From positions 41,025,086-41,089,085 of the forward strand of contig CM060174.1 in assembly GCA_030549775.1 (NCBI GenBank): a stretch of DNA of 64,000 bases, given 5' to 3'. This document shows, one piece after another, positions 10,991 to 20,784 of the stretch. The notes beneath the pieces are model-generated. The model ran no database searches. It was not told the origin of the DNA and saw nothing but the letters and a program-made list of their open reading frames with translations. The translations under genes and the position numbers were made by a program. Every line of letters starts with the position of its first letter. Positions within the stretch are counted from its first letter, which is position 1. This DNA comes from Tamarix chinensis (Eukaryota; Streptophyta; Magnoliopsida; Caryophyllales; Tamaricaceae).

Positions 10991-13900
10991 GTATATCACA
11001 TTGAAAATGGTGGTTCTCAATAGATGCAGTCTTCAAGAAGTTTTTGTCTGTCATTTTCACTTGTCTCTCGCAACATACAATTTTATTAATTGCAAAAATA
11101 TTGGCCAGGATACAAGATTTGCACGGGTCGTGTTTCACGGGGCCCAGGGGTGGTCTCTTGTGATTGCACTGATGTGAAATGAAAGTGGATGACAATCATG
11201 AATATTTGTCCCTCACTTTTCTTGCTTGGAATAATGGTAATTAAATATGGTGCTAGCCAAGTAATTTTACAAATTAACATCAATATTGATTCTCTCTAGT
11301 TGAGGCATATTATTTGCAGCTAAGATCAATAGGAATAGGATGAAGAGGAAACAATGGTTGGATATTTGTCTATCATGTTTTTGGCACTCATACGGATGTT
11401 CAGTTGGGCATCTTTTGGTAAGCTTTATGAATAGATGGCACCCTTTGGTGCATCTGTATTTGTAGGGTGAATGTAACTCCCCTTACTTTGCTTACTGCAG
11501 CTCATCTTCTTGTTTTCCTTTAATTTTAATAGATTACTCCTGCAGATCTGCGAAAATTCTTGTGTTTGCCTTTGAAGCTGGCTGGCTTCATGTGTTGTTA
11601 AATATTATTATATTGTTGACTCATTATATCCTTGAAAGCTTGAAGGGTAAATAACTTATTCTTTTGGATCGTATAAATCTTGACACATTTATATTTCTCG
11701 ACTTTTTGTTCTTTCATTTTCATTTTGTATTATGATTGTACCAGTCATCCTTGGAGCTGATGGCCACCTTTGTTTCTTGTTAGACATTTTAAGAAGGTAG
11801 TTATTTTCTGTTATTAGATGATGAAAGACATTTCCCAGGATTCTGTTTTCGGAGTTTTAGTTTGAGTTAAACAATGTTTTGATCCCTGTAAAATGCAGCT
11901 TTTTCTATTTTGGTTCTTGAATAAAAAATATTCATTTTTTCCCCTCTTGATTTTATTTTTCATTCAAATTAGTCCCTCAATTAGGAATAAAAACTAGTGA
12001 AAGTTACATTCAAAAGGGGCTTATTTGAATGAAAATGAAATCTAGAACGAATAAAATGAATATTTTTTCTATTCACGGGCCAAAAAAAAGTTTCATTCTA
12101 GAGAGATCAAAATAATATTTGTCATATTGGTTTTCCAGAATTATAGGGTGTGATATATGAAGCACACTTGAGTGATAACAGGGATGCTCATGTTTTAATT
12201 TTTGCTAGTCTGCGTGTGTGATGGAGTCTATCCATAGGGTTCATAGTTTGAGCCCAAACTAGAGAAAAGGAGTCTTAGGTCCAAATGGATACACTTCTTT
12301 TGTAGGTCACATAGGATTGGAAGACTTAAGTTTATTATTTAGAATCTTTGCTAATTTTATTTTATTATGTAAAGATTTGGTAATAGCTTAGCCTATGTAT
12401 ATGACCTTTGGTTGCATTAGTTGAATTAGAGTCTAATTGAATAGTAGTTGGGTTTGAGGCTTTATAGAGAAAACCTTAGGCTAAGCGTTTAGCCTACATC
12501 AATTCGGTATCGAAGCTCCAACGTAGAGTTGGAAATTTTAAGTAGAAAATGCTGGAAATTAAGTGTGTTTATGGGCCTTACTGCTGGTATTTACAACATA
12601 GAAGCAGAAAGAACCCAAATCATCCAATCCAGCTGCTTTTGCAATTGCGCTTGCAGTTGTCCATCTTTCGAGGGTTCATGTTCTGCCCCATTTTTAGACA
12701 CAACCTCCTAGCTATTGTGAGAAGATTACCCTTCCCAATTTTGATAAAGAGAAGGGGTGAAGAAGTTTGAGTGGTTCAACTGAGACAAATTTATTTTGTT
12801 ATAAAAGGTTCCAATATGAGGAGAAACTTCAAATAGCCGCCACTTGCTTAACCTAGTATGTGGTGGAGTAACCTCAACTAGCAGCGCCTTTTTCATTTAC
12901 TTTATCCAGTGGTAGAGTTGAGCTGGCTACATCAACTATGAGCAGGATTTATATTCTCAATTTTGCAAGTTGTCATTGATTACTCGTGAATTATGATGTT
13001 GATAGTTATACTTTAGAATTTCAAAAGCAAGCCACTAGACATTCTTCTGAAGATAATCCATACCAGCAAGTCATCTGATATCTTGGTGGTCTTTGCGAAG
13101 ATATTCAATATGAGCTAAAGAGTAGAATTTTATCCTCTTTTGCTAGTGGTCTCATGGACGAACTTATAGTGGATTAGCTAGTCCTTGTGAGTATGTTTTG
13201 AAGACCAACACTTCTAATATTAGGGCTTCAACTATGATTAGACTTGTCATTTGTATATGAATTGTGTTGCGCTCTGTGAAATATAGAAAACGTATGCTAT
13301 CATACACATGACCTCGGTGTATGCTAGACACAAGTCATTAGCTAAACTAGTTGCTAGCTATTATGTAATAGATATATATAGACTTAAAGAAACAGAAACA
13401 AAAAAGGTGGTTTGGAGCTTTTGTATCAAGAACCTTATCTGAAGAAGAAGCTCAAACTCTTCTTCGAGTATACAAGTTTCATTTTCTTCAACTAAATCTC
13501 AGCTTTATTATCTAATTTTTCATATGGTATCAGAGCATCGGGTTACTAAGCTCTGGGTTACTTAATTTCATTCTCAACCAATTATGTCGAACAGTCATGT
13601 CGTTGAAATTAACATTGGGAACGAGATTCATCAACCTTAGACCTATGGAGATCCATTTTTTCTTTCCTCATCTAATCATCCAAGTCTGCAGCTTACTAAC
13701 GTTCAATTTGATGGCAGCAATTACATCAAATGGAGCAGAGGGATCAGACGTGCCCTAATTGCTCGGAACAAATTGGGATTCATCCTTGGAAAGATAGAAA
13801 AACCAGACGATGAGACAACTGACGTCGGACAAAAATGGATTAGAGCAGATTACATGGTGATGTGTTGGGTAATCAACTCAATATGTATTGAGATAGCCAA

Positions 13901-16900
13901 TCACTTCTAGTATGTCAACTCCTCAAAATAGCTATGTGATGAAATAAATAAGAGGTTTTGATAATCAAATGGACCTCTGATTTATCAATTGAAACGTGAA
14001 CATGGCTTTATCAATCCAGCTAATCTTAGTATAGTTGAATACTTTGGGAAATTAAAGAAGCTTTGGGATGAAATTGAAACACTGGATCCACTGCCGATAT
14101 GCAGTTGTGGCGCAATCAAGCAATGTACATGCTAAATGCTCAAGAAAGTGCTAGAAAGAGACAATCGGGACAAGGTAATGGAGTTTCTCCTTGTTCTCAA
14201 TGATGGCTTCGACAATGTACGTAGCAATATCATTGCACAAGATCCTATACCCTATGTAAGTCGCTGTTATTATCTTCTACAAGAAGCTGAGAAAAAGAGA
14301 TAGATAAATGGAGGAACACACTATATCTAGGATGTCAATGCATTGTCAGTGAATAAACAACAAAATTCCTTCAAAGGGAAAGATTGTAAAAGGGAAAAGG
14401 CCAATCGTAAATGCATCCATTGTCATCAGAAAGGGCATACAATTGAGTAGTGCTTCAAAAGTATTGGCTATCCAGAATGGTTTGATAAGACTAAGGGGAA
14501 GAAATCTGCTGCAAACATGACAGATACTGGTGTAAATGAATCAATGGGCAATCCATTGGTACATGATCCTGACTCAAACTACTTATCAAATTTTGGGGGG
14601 ATATTCTCACAGAAACTTACCTCATCAACCTTTTACCAACATCAATTCTTCATTGGAAAATGCCTCATGAAGTCCTCTTTGGTAAGCCCCCTATGATGGA
14701 AACCGCTTAGGGTTTCGCAAAGGATCGAAAGATTTAGTCGAGCACAACGTTCGATTTCGCCGGTACAGCCTAAGGAAAACTTTCCAAAGGAAGACCCAAA
14801 GATTCAGAAGCACAATTGATTCAATGGCAACTGAAATTAGAAGGTGAATGATCAAGATCGATCAAGGTGAGAACGAGACAGAATCAGAGAAGACAAGCGA
14901 ATGAGAGAATCGCCAGGAGAGAGAAGAAGTCGCGGGAGAGATCGAAAAGAATCAGCCGATTTTATTTCTGTCAAAGATATCCGTATTACAATGTATTCGG
15001 CCTATTTATATGTACACAGAAGACCGTATACTCGACAAATACATACGGAACAATACAGGCCTGCATGAACGGGCGATACAAAATTTTGGGCCAAAAAAAT
15101 GAAGTGTCGACCAGCCCAACTTCAACCAATTATCAAAATGTCCCAAATACAATTAAGCTTAAGGCTTAATTTCCCATCAGCTATAACAACTTTAGCTAAT
15201 CATGGTTATTAAGGATTGATTAATCCACAATCCATCTAGTCCAAATTAAGGACCGGTTGGCGGATTATACAACCGTCCTAATTTCCATTAGCCCATTCCG
15301 ACCGGCGAATGCATCATATGGGATTACAAATTATTAACACAAAAATTTACATAATCTGTACACTCCAATACATATTCTGCACTTCTCAGCAACTATGTCC
15401 AAGTCCACAGAATCCATATGCTGCATTATTCTCCTATTAATTCAACAAATAAGACAAACAATTATAAGTAATTAATTCACAGCAATTTTCAAAATTACTT
15501 AAATATAAATTCATAAAATTCACATCACCCTAAATATGATCAATTAAGAGTTTTTGGTAGCTTATGTTATGCACATGACAGAGATGCTGCAAAGTTTGAA
15601 GTAAAATCTCAGAAGTGCATATTCATCGGATATCCTGGAGGACAAAAAGGATATAAACTCTGTGCCTTAGACACCAAACACATATTTGTAAGCAGAAATG
15701 TTCTGTTCAGAGAAGAAAATTTTCCATTTCAATCATCTGAGCACACTGTTGATGTATCTTCTTCCAATCCATCCATCATAATGCCACATATCTCCTTCTA
15801 TTCCTACAAAAAATGATTCTGCATATTCTCCCACATCATTTTCACCAGTAGACCAAAATAGCCCCATAATTCCTATACAGCAGTCTCATAATACATCACA
15901 TCACATGAGCCTAAAGGATCTCATAGGTCTACTAGATTTGCTATGTTTGAAGAAAATATACAACAAACCATGTCCTCAACTCATTCCCCTCAAAAATCTA
16001 CTAGAAAAGGACATGATTATGTCTGTCCATATCTTCCTACTACTCATTGTTCCATCACCTCATCTGAATAGACACATTTCACCAAAGACTACATAACATC
16101 TCTTTCTAATCTTCTTTCTGCATATGAACCCTCAACTTATTCTCAAGCCCAAGGTGATCCTAACTGGGTTGAGGCTATGAATCAAGAACTTCAAGTGCTT
16201 GAAAATAATCATACTTGGGACTTCTCTGCCTCATTGTCACTCACCTATTGGATGTAAATGGGTTTACAAAATCAAATTCAAACATGATGGAACTGTCAAA
16301 GATACAAAGCACAACTGGTTGCAAAAGGCTACAATCAAATAAAGAACAAAGACTACAAGCATACTTTCTCCCTTATAGCTTAATTTGCGACTATCAAAGC
16401 TGTTATTGCGCTTGCTGCTGCAACAAATTAGCCTTTGCATCAAGTTGATATTAACAATTCCTTTCTACATGGCTTCCTGGAGGAAGAAGTTTACATGAAT
16501 CCTCCTGAAGGATATAGCAAAGCAGCTCCAGGACAGGTTTGTAAACTAAAAGGCTTGCTTTGTGGTCTGAAACAAGCATCACGATAGTGCAACATTGAGC
16601 TTACTCAATGTCTGGTTTCACTGGGTTTTATTCAGTCCAAGCATGGTTATTCATTATTTATTAAGCGTGATGATACTGGACATTTCACTCTTGCTTTAGT
16701 ATATGTTGATGACCTGTTATTAATTGAAAATCATGAGAGAATGATATAGTCAGTGAAATCAGCTCTTGACGAGGAGTTTACAATTAAGGATGTAGGTCCC
16801 TTGAGATATTTTCTTGGACTTGAAATTGCTAGATCATCTTCTGGAGTCACAATCAATCAGCAAAAGTATATTCTTGATATATTACAAGATATTGGAATAG

Positions 16901-19900
16901 AAAATTGTAAGGCAACATTATTTCCTTTGCCCAGTGGTTTGAAGCTCACTAATGATCAAGGTGAATCCTTATCAGATCCAGAAGTTTATCTAAGATTGGT
17001 TGGGCGCGTCTTATAGCTTAACTTGAGTTGTCCAGATATTTACTATGCTGTACAACATCTCAGTCAGTTTCTGCATGGTCCACGTATTTCTCATTTAAAG
17101 GCAACCATGCATGTGCGATATCTCAAGGGAACTGTCCATCAAGCTTTATTTTACTCAGCAGATTCATACTTTTATCTCACTGATTATTCAGATACTGATT
17201 GGGGAATCTGCTCTTTCTCTTGCCAATCACTCACCAGTTATTGTGTATTTCTTGGTGACTCTCTCATCTCATGGAAGACCAAGAAACAAAAGACAGTTTC
17301 AAAATCTTCAGCTGAGTCGGAATATCGAATTATATCAGCTACATCCAGTGAAATTGTTTGGCTCGCAAGATTATTTGTTGATATGCATGTCCCCATTTCA
17401 TCTACTATTTGATTATTGTGTGATAACAAAGCCGTGATGCATATTGCTGCTAATCCAATTTTCCATGAAAGAACTAAAGATCTAAACATAGATTGTCATT
17501 ATGTTCGTGAACGTGTGCAAGCTGGATTTATTCAAATGGAGCATGTTTGGACTGGTCTGCAATTGGTTGATATCATGACTAAAGCTTTGGGATCTCAACA
17601 GCATCATTTTTTATCAACTAAGTTACTGGTCTGCAATTGGTTGATATCATGACTAAAGCTTTGGGATCTCAACAGCATCATTTTTTATCAACTAAGTTAG
17701 GCCTTGTTGAGTTACATCCAAGTCCATCTTGATGGGGGAGTGTGAAATATGGAAAACGTATGCTATCATACACATGACCTCTGTGTATGTTAGACACAAG
17801 TCATTAGTTAAACTAGTTGTTAGCTATTGTGTAATAGATATATATAGACTTAAAGAAACAGAAACAAAAAAGATGGTTCGGAACTTTTGTATCAAGATCC
17901 TTATCTGAAGAAGAAGCTCGAACTCTTCTTCGAGTATACAAGTTTCATTTTCTTCAGATGAATCTCAGCTTTAAATTCTCATTTTTCATACACTCAAGGC
18001 TCCAGTTTGGTTCAACTTCCTGAGGGATTCCCTGAAATGGAAAATAACCAAAGTTTTTTGTGGATCAAAAGACTGGAAAATAAAGTGCAGATTGTGGACC
18101 ATTTTAGTATTTATATGATGAAGATGAAGATTTGGGTCCTCTTAGGTTTCAATTTGTTTGAAGTTTATGGCTGAACATTTATCTAGTGGGAGAGAATGAT
18201 GCAGTGTACAGACCTTCTCATCATAGGCCTTTTATAGTATGAGCCCAAACTATGTGAAAAGAGATTCGAGTTCATATGGATTCACTTTCCTTTCATTGGT
18301 CACGTAGGATCAGAAGATTTAGGAGTACTATTTAGAATGTTTGTTAATCTTGTTCTATTATGATTTTCTTTTCTATTTTTGGTAAGTGAAAGATTTGATT
18401 CTATTTTTATATTATTGTATTTATATTTTATTTTATTATGTAAGAATTTGGTAATAACTTAGTCTTTATATATGGCCTTAGGTTGTATTAGTTGAATAAT
18501 AGTTATGTTTGAGCTTGTGTGAAAAACCAAGCAATAAAACCGCTGTTACGATCGCGATTACAGTTGCAGTCGCGGCGTCGCAGTATAGGGTCTCGCGAAT
18601 AATATTTTATATGTCGCAGTGTGATTTTTTAATTTTTTTCACAACAAGTACTGGCAAATATCGGTAAACATCGGCTAATATCCGAAATTTTGCTGATATT
18701 GCGGCAATAACTATGTGATTTTACTGAAACGGCCACAATTTCGGAATTTCTCTTTGCGGCTGACCCAAAAACCGCAAAATTGCGGCCGATACGCAATTGC
18801 GGTGCCGATATTTCATTGTATGGAAAAAACTGAAGCTAAGAGTTTAGCCTACATTATCATGCTTTGCATCTTTGGAAAATATATGGTCAGGACAGGACTT
18901 GGTTTACCGCCACACAGCTGCTTCTACGTTAGTAATTTTATCTTTGTTCTCTCTCTGTACTATTAGCATTTATTTTATGTTGTCAGTTGTTCCATCCTAT
19001 AATCCACAGCAGTCCTCTTTCTGTAGGGATTGAGATTGGTGATGAAGATCTTGCACGGTTCGTTGAGCATGTGGATAAGGATAATAATGGAGTTATCACC
19101 TTTGAAGAGTGGCGAGATTTTCTCCTGCTTTACCCTCATGAGGCAACTCTTGAAAACATATACCAGTACTGGGAAAGGGTTTGCCTTGTTGACATCGGTG
19201 AGCAGACTGTTATACCAGAAGGAATTAGCAAACACGTCCATGCAAGCAGATATCTGATCGCCGGAGGGATTGCAGGAGCTACATCCCGGACTGCAACTGC
19301 ACCTCTTGATCGGTTGAAAGTAATCTTACAAGTTCGAAGAGGAGACGCTCACATCATGCCAGCTGTAAAAGAAATTTGGAAGGAAGGGAAACTCTGGGCA
19401 TTCTTTCGCGGCAATGGTTTAAATGTGATGAAGGTAGCACCTGAAAGTGCTATTAGGTTTTACACATTCGAAATGCTTAAAGTCTTCATAGCTGGTGAGG
19501 AACACAAAGCTGACATCGGTGCTTCTGGTCGCCTTGTTGCTGGTGGCTTAGCAGGGGCTATTGCGCAGACTGCTATATATCCTATGGACCTTATAAAAAC
19601 CCGATTGCAGACATATGACTGTAAGGCGGGAAAAGTTCCCAAGCTGGGAGCTTTGTCGAGAGAAATATGGGTTCAAGAGGGGCCACGTGCTTTCTATAAA
19701 GGTCTTTTTCCTTCGCTTCTTGGAATGGTTCCCTATGCAGGTATCGACCTTGCTGCTTATGAAACGCTTAAGGATATGTCAAGGAAATATGTTCTTCAAG
19801 ACACTGGTAATATCCTAGATCTGTAATCTTTGCCATGCCTTGTTTCTATTCCGTATTTCCTTAGATGCTATAATTTAATCCCTGTTCCTTGTATTCCTCT

Positions 19901-20287
19901 GGGACTGCTGTATCACGAGCAGAGCCTGGTCCCCTTGTGCAATTGGGCTGTGGGACAATATCTGGTGCCCTTGGAGCAACATGTGTGTACCCTTTGCAGG
20001 TCATTAGAACAAGGTATGTCGTTGTTTCATCCGAAGTATCTACCTACCTGTTTGCATTATTCGTGATGCTTCACGATGGAGTTGGCTCATTTTCCTGACA
20101 ATCTTCCAGAATGCAAGCTGAGCGGTCCGATGCAACGATGTCTGGCGTGTTCCGGTCAACATATCTGCATGAAGGCTTTAGAGGGTTCTACAAGGGATTG
20201 TTTCCGAACCTGCTAAAAGTTGTTCCATCTGCAAGCATCACCTACATGGTTTATGAGATGATGAAAAAACGTCTGGAGTTGGAGTAA
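9538..20287 (+). CDS. APC: EF-hand mitochondrial ATP-Mg/phosphate carrier, whole spliced gene
   Basis: Four exons (9538-9958, 19027-19806, 19923-20013, 20110-20287) join in phase at GT-AG junctions to 1,470 nt, 489 residues, close to what I recall for plant APC/SCaMC proteins (about 480). The N-terminal half has four EF-hands (residues 54-65, 90-101, 121-132, 157-168). The C-terminal half has the three mitochondrial carrier repeats, with signatures PLDRLK (233-238), PMDLIK (326-331) and PLQVIR (424-429). By family knowledge it exchanges ATP-Mg for phosphate across the inner mitochondrial membrane under calcium control. An in-frame TGA six bases upstream of the ATG fixes the start. No stop or frameshift was seen, so the gene looks functional. 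Which of the APC1-3 paralogues it matches cannot be decided by eye. Confidence 0.93.
10283..10912. mobile_element. hAT-like MITE, copy 1, with 8-bp target duplication
   Basis: Flanked by exact TGTCACCC at 10275-10282 and 10913-10920. The left terminus CAGGCAATTAAATCGC and the inverted right terminus CATACAATTAAATAGC match at most positions. An 8-bp duplication and CA-starting termini fit hAT-type elements. The 630 bp have no coding capacity and are rich in CGCGGTCGC-like and TTTATCGGCGAT-like motifs. A shorter relative is at 18528-18822. Confidence 0.75.
10921..11876. other. Intron sequence with a CT/AT microsatellite
   Basis: Part of the large carrier intron outside recognisable mobile elements. 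It includes a (CT)n(AT)n microsatellite at about 10958-10991. No exon-like coding stretch or RNA gene was found. Confidence 0.5.
11877..12112. mobile_element. Fold-back MITE, about 236 bp
   Basis: The two halves are imperfect reverse complements over almost the whole length: TTTTGATCCCTGTA at the left pairs with TCTAGAGAGATCAAAA at the right, and inner blocks TGAATAAAAAATATTCATTT and TTTCATTCAAATTAG have inverted partners near 12050 and 12025. This is the structure of long-inverted-repeat MITEs of the kind often starting GTTTTGGTCCCT. No clean target duplication was identified, and the superfamily is uncertain. Confidence 0.65.
12219..12498 (+). repeat. 5' LTR of the outer intron element
   Basis: About 280 bp, opening TGATGGAG and ending CCTACA. 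It aligns with the two parts of the 3' LTR on either side of the MITE at 18528-18822. The first 40 bp diverge, so the left edge is approximate. Confidence 0.55.
13275..13524 (+). repeat. Copia 5' LTR
   Basis: 250 bp, starting TGTGAAATAT and ending TTTTTCATA, directly followed by TGGTATCAGAGC. It contains AGATATATATAG as a possible TATA region. Confidence 0.9.
13584..14630 (+). pseudogene. Copia gag relic
   Basis: A broken gag frame starts near the ATG at 13584. It contains the typical N-terminal stretch [20 protein letters not shown], a mid-gag part ending in [19 protein letters not shown], and a CCHC knuckle ([12 protein letters not shown], then a stop where the next residue precedes the last Cys, near 14450). 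At least eight in-frame stops interrupt it. The protease and most of the integrase that should follow are missing: gag passes almost directly into the end of integrase. Confidence 0.8.
14694..15527 (-). mobile_element. 834-bp solo LTR nested in the Copia element
   Basis: Starts TGATGG and ends CATCA, with exact 5-bp target duplications CCCTA at 14689-14693 and 15528-15532. Removing it together with one duplication restores the Copia integrase reading [12 protein letters not shown] in frame. It has no coding sequence of its own. A Copia-like origin is plausible from size, and its sense is not certain; minus is preferred because the reverse complement has an AT-rich start and a leader-like end. 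Confidence 0.85.
15533..17733 (+). pseudogene. Copia pol relic (integrase end, reverse transcriptase, RNase H)
   Basis: The end of integrase ([14 protein letters not shown], then [16 protein letters not shown]) is followed by a poorly conserved linker. The reverse transcriptase includes [24 protein letters not shown] and the catalytic LVYVDDLLL near 16700. RNase H carries DTDWG and SSAESEYR, and later the last motif DIMTKALG. Stops and frame changes occur at about 16587, 16747, 17014 and 17410, and a 74-bp duplication near the end adds another shift. The element cannot encode its own proteins. Confidence 0.85.
17551..17698 (+). repeat. Exact 74-bp tandem duplication in Copia RNase H
   Basis: 17551-17624 and 17625-17698 are identical, starting ACTGGTCTGC and ending ACTAAGTT. 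The unit length is not a multiple of three, so the duplication also shifts the frame. Confidence 0.95.
17741..17990 (+). repeat. Copia 3' LTR
   Basis: 250 bp, same length as the 5' LTR and about 93% identical by eye. It is preceded by the polypurine tract GATGGGGGAG at 17731-17740. Confidence 0.9.
18197..18853 (+). repeat. 3' LTR of the outer intron element, split by a MITE
   Basis: Parts 18197-18527 and 18823-18853 align with 12219-12498; the end GAAGCTAAGAGTTTAGCCTACA matches the 5' LTR end. The interruption is the hAT-like MITE at 18528-18822. Confidence 0.6.
18528..18822. mobile_element. hAT-like MITE, copy 2
   Basis: A 295-bp relative of 10283-10912 in the same orientation. It starts CAAGCAATAAAACCGC and ends ATTTCATTGTATG, and shares internal blocks such as GCAGTCGCGG and GGCTGACCCAAAAACCGC. 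The flanking 8-mers TGAAAAAC and GAAAAAAC are an imperfect target duplication. It is shorter than copy 1, lacking much of the middle. Confidence 0.7.
19027..19806 (+). CDS. APC: Carrier coding exon 2: EF-hand 4 and carrier repeats 1-2
   Basis: Begins after the acceptor CTGTAG and completes codon 141 as Gly. It carries the canonical fourth EF-hand (loop [12 protein letters not shown]), the amphipathic linker, and carrier repeats 1 and 2 with PLDRLK and PMDLIK and the following matching Gly-rich helices. The donor GTAATA is at 19807; read-through would add only Asn-Ile-Leu-Asp-Leu before a stop. Confidence 0.93.
19923..20013 (+). CDS. APC: Carrier coding exon 3: start of repeat 3
   Basis: A 91-nt exon encoding the stretch from [10 protein letters not shown] to the third signature PLQVIR. 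It lies between a 116-bp intron (acceptor CGAGCAG) and a 96-bp intron (donor AAG, GTATGT). The phases match both neighbours and the protein alignment expected of the family leaves no gap. Confidence 0.9.
20110..20287 (+). CDS. APC: Carrier coding exon 4: C-terminus
   Basis: Starts after the acceptor CTTCCAG, completes an Arg codon and runs [10 protein letters not shown] to the final KKRLELE and stop TAA at 20285-20287. It holds the last matrix helix ([10 protein letters not shown]) and the sixth transmembrane helix of the carrier fold. The linker after the third signature is shorter than in paralogues I remember, but remains in frame. Confidence 0.9.
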
Positions 20288-20784
20288 AACAGTTAATATA
20301 TGCTGCTGCGTGCGGGAAGGGGGTTACATTAGACATTTACTAACTCTCTGTGGATGGTGGGTGCTATCATCAAGCGGAACATGATAGGCCCTGAATAAGG
20401 CTTCTGACTAACAAACCGAAGGAATTATGATTTGGATAACTTGTTAGGGAAAATTAATTTCGACGAATTTTTTTCTTTTTATTCCTAGTTTCAGTGTCAC
20501 CATGATTGTTGTATGATACAGACTACTGCATACGTACATGAGGCAGCCGCTTATCCAATTTTGTCGGGCGCTACTTTTAACTTTGATTTTTGTGTACCAA
20601 GAGCACCAGCAATGTGTACCTTATTTTAAGGTACAAAATATTATGTCAATCTCAAAAAATTACTTTTATTCCCTAAAATTTTTATGAAACTTTACTCAAT
20701 GTACTCTAAATTTATAATAAAATATATTATTTTATTAATTTAAATCATGCCAACTTTATCTATGATAAATATCTATTTTTTTAG
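20288..20784 (+). other. Carrier 3' UTR and downstream sequence
   Basis: Sequence after the carrier stop codon contains no further coding exon. The 3' UTR probably ends within 20500-20620, but no single polyadenylation signal stands out. An inverted repeat GTACCTTA/TAAGGTAC occurs at about 20616-20634, next to GAGCACCAGCAATG, which may be the edge of a short MITE. Confidence 0.45.

Larger units (their letters stand above)
13275..17990 (+). mobile_element. Ty1/Copia retrotransposon, degenerate and internally deleted
   Basis: Two 250-bp LTRs (13275-13524 and 17741-17990) flank a Copia-type internal region. The primer-binding site TGGTATCAGAGC (initiator Met tRNA type) starts right after the 5' LTR at 13525, and the polypurine tract GATGGGGGAG abuts the 3' LTR. 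By eye the LTRs differ at about 18 of 250 positions. Flanking CGCTC and CACTC form an imperfect target duplication. The element sits inside another LTR element and carries a nested solo LTR. Confidence 0.9.
12219..18853 (+). mobile_element. Degenerate LTR retrotransposon in the carrier intron (outer element)
   Basis: Direct repeats at 12219-12498 and 18197-18853 share TGAGCCCAAACT, GGTCAC.TAGGAT, TTGGTAATA and TTTAGCCTACA in the same order; the second is interrupted by a MITE. The first repeat is followed by GGTATCGAAGCTCC, a degraded primer-binding-site-like motif, and the second is preceded by a purine run (GTGGGAGAGAA). The remaining internal sequence (12500-13270, 17996-18196) is too degraded to classify. 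No matching target duplication was seen. Confidence 0.6.
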
